This document shows, piece after piece, positions 58,143 through 64,000 of a stretch of 64,000 bases of DNA. Positions within the stretch are counted from its first letter, which is position 1. Each line of letters opens with the position of its first letter. The stretch comes from Dermanyssus gallinae (Eukaryota; Arthropoda; Arachnida; Mesostigmata; Dermanyssidae), in the NCBI GenBank assembly GCA_003439945.1, contig QVRM01005375.1, forward strand, positions 1,178,001 through 1,242,000, given 5' to 3'. The translations under genes and the position numbers were made by a program. Under the pieces are notes generated by a model that was not told the origin of the DNA, did not search any database, and worked only from the letters and a program-made list of their open reading frames with translations.

Positions 58143-60424
58143 AGTATTAAGGAAAATATATAGAGTCCGATAAAGGAGGTCGGGTAGGGTCGGGCGGCAT
58201 CGCCTCCGGAACACCAAGCAATGGCCTGCAAACAGAGTTAGTGGCGGCGGGCGTCCAGGTCACCCCACCACATCGCTCGATTCCCTCCGCTCTGGTCCGT
58301 CCGTCTATCCTTTCGTAGTATGTTACCTGTATAGCCGGTCCTGCTATTCCGCTTGCATCAGGCAGAGCCAATAGCAGATTGATATGTTTTGCAAAGATAA
58401 AGCTACGAGAGAGAACTTTCTCCTCCCAACCCATGCGCCCACACACACAGGCAGAACTGTAGACACAGTGCACCAGCTTCGAGGTATCCGTGACCACAAA
58501 CCAGATTTATAACTCGCAAGCGGTAGCTGGCACGAGTGGTCCTAGTCAGCATTCTTGCACGCTAAACCCTTTCGTGGTGGCTCTCAGCTACCCAAGTCTC
58601 GCACAGCTCGAATATAGCAACACCGCAAGAAACAGCAAATTGACAAGTCATGAGATCTAAATTTTAATACGCCCCCACACGCAAGAGATCGGTTCCATTG
58701 CAGGGAAAAGTCCATCGGATACAGTTTGGTCACTAAGGGGTTGGAGAACCCCAGGAACATGTGGGGCAGATATCCTACAACGTTGATGTCGTGAGATGTG
58801 GACTTGATCCCGACACGGTACATAGTGGGTAGAAGCTGAGACTTTAGGCCCACTTCTTCATAATCAAAGCGCGTATCATGATGATGGTGATGACGATTAT
58901 TAATATTAATAGTGGCACGTTTATAACAAACTAAAATATGTGTCTCCTCTTCTAACAGGAGCAGTCTTGATTAATTTCAACTATTATCGAACACTTTACG
59001 AATTACATAGTTCTAGTAGGCCACTGCAACACTGCACGTATTTCCTTGCGTACGCGTTCAGCTTTCCACAAACAGGCTTGCGTGGCACAGCTTAAATCTA
59101 GCCTACTATATTCCGGCAAATCAGCGTGACTACAGAAATATTGAAAGCTACAAGCGAGCGAGCGTGCAAACGTATTTCAAATAGGATTCCTACCAACGTA
59201 GAGAACCTTTTGGCCCGGAGACTGTTCAAGTGGTTTCAGCAGCTACCCAGCCCCTCCCCCATAGACCTCGTGAAAACGCAGAGGTAGAAGGCTGCTTGTG
59301 AACGGGCAGAACTAGCGTCTTCGTCGTCGTCGTCGTCGTCTTCATCATCATCGTCGTCGTCGTCATCGTGTGCTCCAGCTCGTCTACCGGGGCCCTCCGC
59401 ACAGCTAGTCAATGAGTGAGTTCAATTCGCTGCGTCGGCAGACGGAAGAAAAAAGAAACGAACAGACCACCGACCGACCAACCAGACGAACGAACGGTCA
59501 CCGGTTGGTCGCTAGCTACTGTTCGCTGCTAGTAGTCGCTGCAGGTTGCGGTCAGTGGTGAAGGAAGCAGCTGAGGTTTACCGATCCGTTATATTTCGAC
59601 GACTTCTTCTATTTACACGTCGTTTCTCCTCACTCAACTGCTGCTGCTGTTACTGCTGCAGCTGGCCTTCCGCAAGAACGCGACCTCTTCTACTGCTTCT
59701 CTGCCTGCCTGCCCGCCCGCCCGCCTGCTGACCTGTCTCTCCCCTTCTGTTGCTCCTGTTTGGCCGGCCTGTCCACTCTTCCGTCGTACTGCACTCTGCC
59801 CGGGGGTTCTGGTCGTCGTCGTCGTTGTCGTCGTTGGTCACCTCCGCCCTTTCTTCCTCGAGGGGATTTGACTTCGACTGGCGGCGGCCGTGCCATCGAA
59901 AGAGGGACCAGGTTAGCCGTACGGCGGCAACCAGCGGCTTCGGCCGCCAGGATCAATCTTAACGTAAAGCTAAAAAGCCTTGTTGAGCCCAGTGTGGGCT
60001 ATACCCCCCCCCCCCCCCCGACCCTTCCCGACCTCTCCCCGAACGCTCTATCCCGCCCACCGTCGTTCGCCTCAAAGCTGCTCACCTGCAGTGAGTGCAC
60101 CGCCGCTGCCCTTCCTGTCCGGCACATGTGAAGCATCTTGGGAGTTGCTTTCGTTCAAGCTGAAGCTGAATCCCAAACAGCACATTCAATTCCAGGGAAA
60201 TTGTTATCCCCGAACGAGAACTCACCTGTGAGCGGCAGTTTTTCTATTACTTACAGCCCACGCGTATTCCTAATGTCAAAGGCTCGAGCGATAACTTACA
60301 TTTCAAGTACCCTTACGATACCTTAGAGAGAAACCACAGTTAGCCCTCTAAATTGTGTGAGCGTACCATATGGCAAATTTAAGGTAGGCAGGCGGTGCTT
60401 GGTTTATAATGTTCACGTTTGCCC

Positions 60425-60466
<42 letters not shown>

Positions 60467-60727
60467 ACATATTTGTTTCAGTTCGCGTATGCACGGCCTT
60501 AAAGCAAAAATAACTTAATTTCTCAAAACGATATATATATATATATATCTAAATATATATAGACATTTCTTTTGCCATCTACCTTAGAAATATTATACAC
60601 TTTGTCGTGCTTTTGCATTATGCGTATGAGGCCTTCGACATCGACAATAACAATACATGTATTCAGTTGATACATAATGCAAGTACCATAAATGCGAGAA
60701 TATGTCAAGGTTTTATTTTTCCAAACA

Positions 60728-60781
<54 letters not shown>

Positions 60782-60972
60782 TAGCATCCTTGTATAGTTG
60801 TAAAACCAGCTGACATTTTACGTTCGTCTGTATCACGGCCCAATGTACGGCCGCAATACGGCTAAATATTGTGAGCCTGTAGAGTAATTTAGGCCGTTGC
60901 TATCAACAGTTTGAATTTGAGAAAGCTATGATGAGTTTCGTCTAAAATAATTTCGCTCATATTACATACCGC

Positions 60973-61010
<38 letters not shown>

Positions 61011-63100
61011 TATATAGACGAGAGACACACACACTGCGTTAAGACACATACTGCGCCCACTTCAAGTATCGGAAGCTTGACTGCGCAATGCGAGTAGAGA
61101 AGCGGCATGCTATCGTTAAGGGAGGAGGACTCTCTCTATTCGCTCGCTGTTCTTTGCCATCGCTGTCCCATTGACCACTGCCGCCGCCGCCGCTGCTACT
61201 CTACTACGCTACGAACTGTCGATGATGGGCCCGGCCGGCCCGTCCCGTTCTGCTGCTTGGCGGTCGCAAGTCGCCGCCGCCGCCGCCGCCACCACCGCGG
61301 GCGGCAACAGACGCACCAGACCCGCCATTGGTGCTGGCAGGGGTGGTAGTGGTAGCAGCCCAGCACAAGAGGTATCTCTTGATCTCTGGCGCACAGCGTC
61401 GCCTTGCTGTGGATTACATTATATTACCTCCTACGGGTGGATCGAGCCGGAGAGGAGAGACGAAACGTGGTGGCTGCCCCCGCCTTGTCTTGCCTGCCTG
61501 CCTGCCTGTCGGTCTGTCTGTCTACCTAGCTTGCCTGCTTGGTAGCTGGCGGGTTGGAGGAAGGGCAGGCGACGCAGACAACGACTAAGCGTGGCGGCGA
61601 TGTCCGTGGTGGGAGCCATGATGATGATGATGATGCTGCTGCTGCTGCTGCTGGGGAGTAAAAGTAGTAACAGTCGTAGTCGTTGTAGTCGCTGCTCGGT
61701 CGGTCCGTGGGCCAATAAAAACGACCCCACCCTGTGTTCCACATCAAGTCTGTAATACCCCCCCCCCCCCCCCCCATTGCAGCAGTAACAGTAGCTGTAG
61801 CATTCGTCGTTGTCGTCGTCGTCGTCGTCGTCTCAGTCTGTCTGTCCGCCTGTATGTATGTAAGACAGCCCCCGGAGATACCTTCCCTCTATATCCACGA
61901 CCTCTCGTGCACTCGCCTTTATTCCCCACCCGCTCGCTCGCTCGCTCGCTGAGGTCCTTCTCCTTTTTCTCATCCCCTCTCGTACTTAGATATAGGCATA
62001 GCTTGCAAGCTTACGCATAGCTAGCCACCTATCGAGAGCCAACTGCAAGAGCTTTCTGCACACGTCCGTACAGACGTTGTCGCATACAGCCGCATGCCAG
62101 CCAGCCAGCCAGCCAGCATGACCTGCAGGAGAATCAGACATGCAGGAAGAGGTGGAAGACGAGGAGTAGGAGAATGATAAAGCCACTTCCTGCCTGCATT
62201 ACTACTGCGACTGCTGCTGCTGCTGCTGTTGCAGCTACTACTACTACTACTACTACGATGACTACAGCTAGCGCGACCACTACCACAATGGCTACTTGTA
62301 CACCGTAAGAGCAGCACCCGAATGGGACAAACGAACAGAGTGAAGCCCCCAAGCCTCTGTCGACCAGCAGCACAGCAAAGGGCAGACACACACAGGATGA
62401 AAGGAAGGAGGGCCGCCCGAAGCCCGAGCCAGATGAGCCAACACGAGGCAGCGGGAGAAAGAGGAGTAGTAAGTAACACGATGTGTGTGGTTCGTCGGCA
62501 AATACGAGGAGCGTCGAAAATCCCATCGAGGTGGACGGACGAAAGGGCGAGGTTAAATTTTCACAGCGTTCCCCGCGTACACCCGCATAGCCATCGACAG
62601 ATACATAGGCAATACAGACCGGCAGGCAGACAGACAGACAGTCACCCCCCTCCGTTACCCCACACATACACCCCTATATAGGATAGCACTGCTTCTTGCC
62701 AGTAGTTGGACCGAGACAAAGCACTGAGCAATGCAATGGTCTCCAAGTGTCTTCTGACCCAACTTCTCCTAGCTGCTATACGATAGCAGTCGTCGATGGT
62801 TGGTTCACCACTACGAGTCACTACTAGAAGATACAAGTGGGAATAGTAGGAATAGAAGTGTCGGCGCCCTCCATAACAGTGTAATCGTAGAAATGACACT
62901 GCCTTCCTCTCCCCGCATGCCTCAACAATGCTGAACAATACAAGACACGGAGGCGGTGCTGGCGCTAGCATGGCTGGCTCCGTTCGCTCCCCGTTCATGG
63001 CTTGGCGTCGGCGTCGGCGTCGTTGTCAGATCATTTCGACTATAACGCTGTCTATTGCGCTGAAGCGGGAAAGAAGGAGATGCCGGACCCGGAAGAGGAG
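58143..63100. other. Non-coding stretch with GC-rich triplet islands and TA arrays
   Basis: (TCG)n near 59316-59370, CTG/CGC/GTC triplet runs through 59.6-59.9 and 61.2-62.3 kb, C-tracts at about 60003-60019 and 61758-61775, and (TA)n runs at 60426-60463, 60732-60779 and 60976-61016. Long ORFs in many frames are compositional. No gene is supported. Confidence 0.4.
60732..60779. repeat. (TA)n microsatellite
   Basis: About 48 bases of TA, seen directly. Confidence 0.95.
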
Positions 63101-63109
63101 CAGTATGCA

Positions 63110-63766
63110 AGCACTAAACGGGTACTTATCTTCGTGCTTCAACTGCTGCTACGGCTACCAGCGCATGAGTGAGGCCGAAGCACCAAGTCCTCGCCTCGCC
63201 TCGCCACGTACCGCTCTTCGAGCCATCATGAATCGTGCCAAACACGTTATGCTGCCTCATGGCGATCTCACTAGCTCTCGGTCGAAGACAAGCGTGCACG
63301 TGATGTTATGCAGCTGCGTTCTCTATGATGAGTTCTCTACTGCTATTGTCTTAGATGGGATGGTATGTCCTAATTATTCTTAATCATTATCGTGATCATT
63401 AGTCTCCGTTACCTCGGACTCGCCACTGACCGGTACAGGCACTACCACTACTGCCGCAGTCGGCCGAGTGTCCCCTTCTCTATCGCCACAGATTTAGGAC
63501 TCACTCGTGCCACAATAGAGGCTCGCCTGGCCCAACATCGAGCCAACAACCCATTCGTCATTCATTCAGCGAGCTTCTGGTTGAGTCGCGGCTTTACAAT
63601 AGACGAGAATGCAATGCGCCTTTCATTTTTCATGCAGCCGGCCTCGCTACAGTACGAGCCTGGCATCGATCCGGACGCAACTGCACGTTGTTGTAGTCGT
63701 CGTCCTGGTGTGAAGAATCGCAAGAACTCTCGCACAACAAACCAATACTGGCGATCCATCTTGTAG
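63110..63766 (+). CDS. Candidate exon pair of an unidentified gene
   Basis: Two plus-strand segments look protein-like. The first (to 63362) includes MNRAKHVMLPHGDLTSSRSK, then VHVMLCSCVLYDEFSTAIVL with DGM, and ends at a good donor, GGGATG before GTATGT. The second lies in the ORF that ends at 63766 and includes ATDLGLTRATIEARLAQHRA, NNPFVIHSASFWLSRGF, then NAMRLSFFMQPASLQYEPG. An acceptor-like CTGCCGCAG ends at 63459, but it leads into a different frame from this ORF, so how the two join is unclear. I do not recognise the family. Either or both may be chance ORFs. Confidence 0.3.
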
Positions 63767-63860
63767 CTCATATCTACATCCATCTTAAAGACTCATTGTA
63801 ATGTTTTTACATTGTATCCCACGGCGACTCCCCTTAGTCCCTTTCTCTCTCTCTCGATCT

Positions 63861-63886
<26 letters not shown>
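63861..63886. repeat. (TA)n microsatellite
   Basis: A 26-base TA run after a (CT)n tract, seen directly. Confidence 0.95.
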
Positions 63887-63892
<6 letters not shown>

Positions 63893-64000
63893 TGTTCTCT
63901 ATATAGTGTGTTCAAGGTTTACCCTTCTTTCTCATTCAGCTACAAGCATTGAGTAAGGCGGTGGAGTATGAGGGCGTGTATGCACAATAATAGACACACA

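Noticed and set aside
1..64000. CRISPR arrays, bacterial operons, rRNA genes, intact viral genomes
   Set aside because: No spaced identical repeats, no compact gene strings with ribosome-binding sites, no rRNA-like sequence and no viral structural or replication genes were seen.

Overview
The window is eukaryotic and almost certainly arthropod. It has spliced protein-coding genes with GT/AG introns, long gene-poor stretches, many (TA)n and trinucleotide microsatellites, and decayed LINE, mariner and SINE copies. A class A plexin, a TMEM267-like membrane protein split by a possible 55-nt intron, and a proline-rich secreted or cuticle-type protein fit a small-bodied arthropod. I lean towards a parasitiform mite or another chelicerate, but the sequence does not prove that. 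No prokaryotic operon, CRISPR array, rRNA gene or intact virus was seen.

Layout. 1-529 (+): 3' end of a proline-rich protein gene. 2.3-7.9 kb: intergenic DNA with a 182-bp tRNA-derived SINE flanked by a 12-bp target-site duplication, LINE remnants and TA repeats. 8.0-8.7 kb (+): TMEM267-like gene. 9.6-18.6 kb: a transposon graveyard with a LINE 3' end, a reverse-transcriptase (RT) fragment, a dead mariner, a pile-up of minus-strand copies of one LINE family ('family A') and a plus-strand LINE of another family ('family B'). One family A copy is interrupted by a young 154-bp retroposon with a 13-bp target-site duplication. 20.7-21.1 kb (+): an unidentified 120-residue membrane ORF.

25.6-47.1 kb (-): the dominant gene, a class A plexin (semaphorin receptor). 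Seven exons join in frame to give 1,511 residues, from the last blade of the sema domain to the stop codon. They encode the sema end, PSI1, PSI2, PSI3, IPT repeats, a transmembrane helix, a split GAP domain with an inserted Rho-binding domain, and the C-terminus. A 14.9-kb intron separates the sema exon from PSI1. The rest of the sema domain and the signal peptide are missing; they must lie at higher coordinates or outside the window.

47.1-64.0 kb: no firmly identified gene. It holds LINE fragments (a generic RT, a family B zinc knuckle, an R1-like copy at 52.7-54.2 kb carrying a SINE fragment, an R2/NeSL-like C-terminus at 56.5-57.0 kb), a second full-length SINE at 55.5 kb, GC-rich trinucleotide-repeat islands, and two candidate coding exons (57.96-58.14 kb minus; 63.1-63.8 kb plus).

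The host genes are unrelated in function and do not form a pathway. The best observations are about mobile elements: the nested insertion that can be dated by its duplication, a conserved hairpin near the 3' ends of LINE copies, and a near-perfect 27-bp-arm hairpin inside the plexin intron. I found nothing I can support as an undescribed defence or regulatory system.
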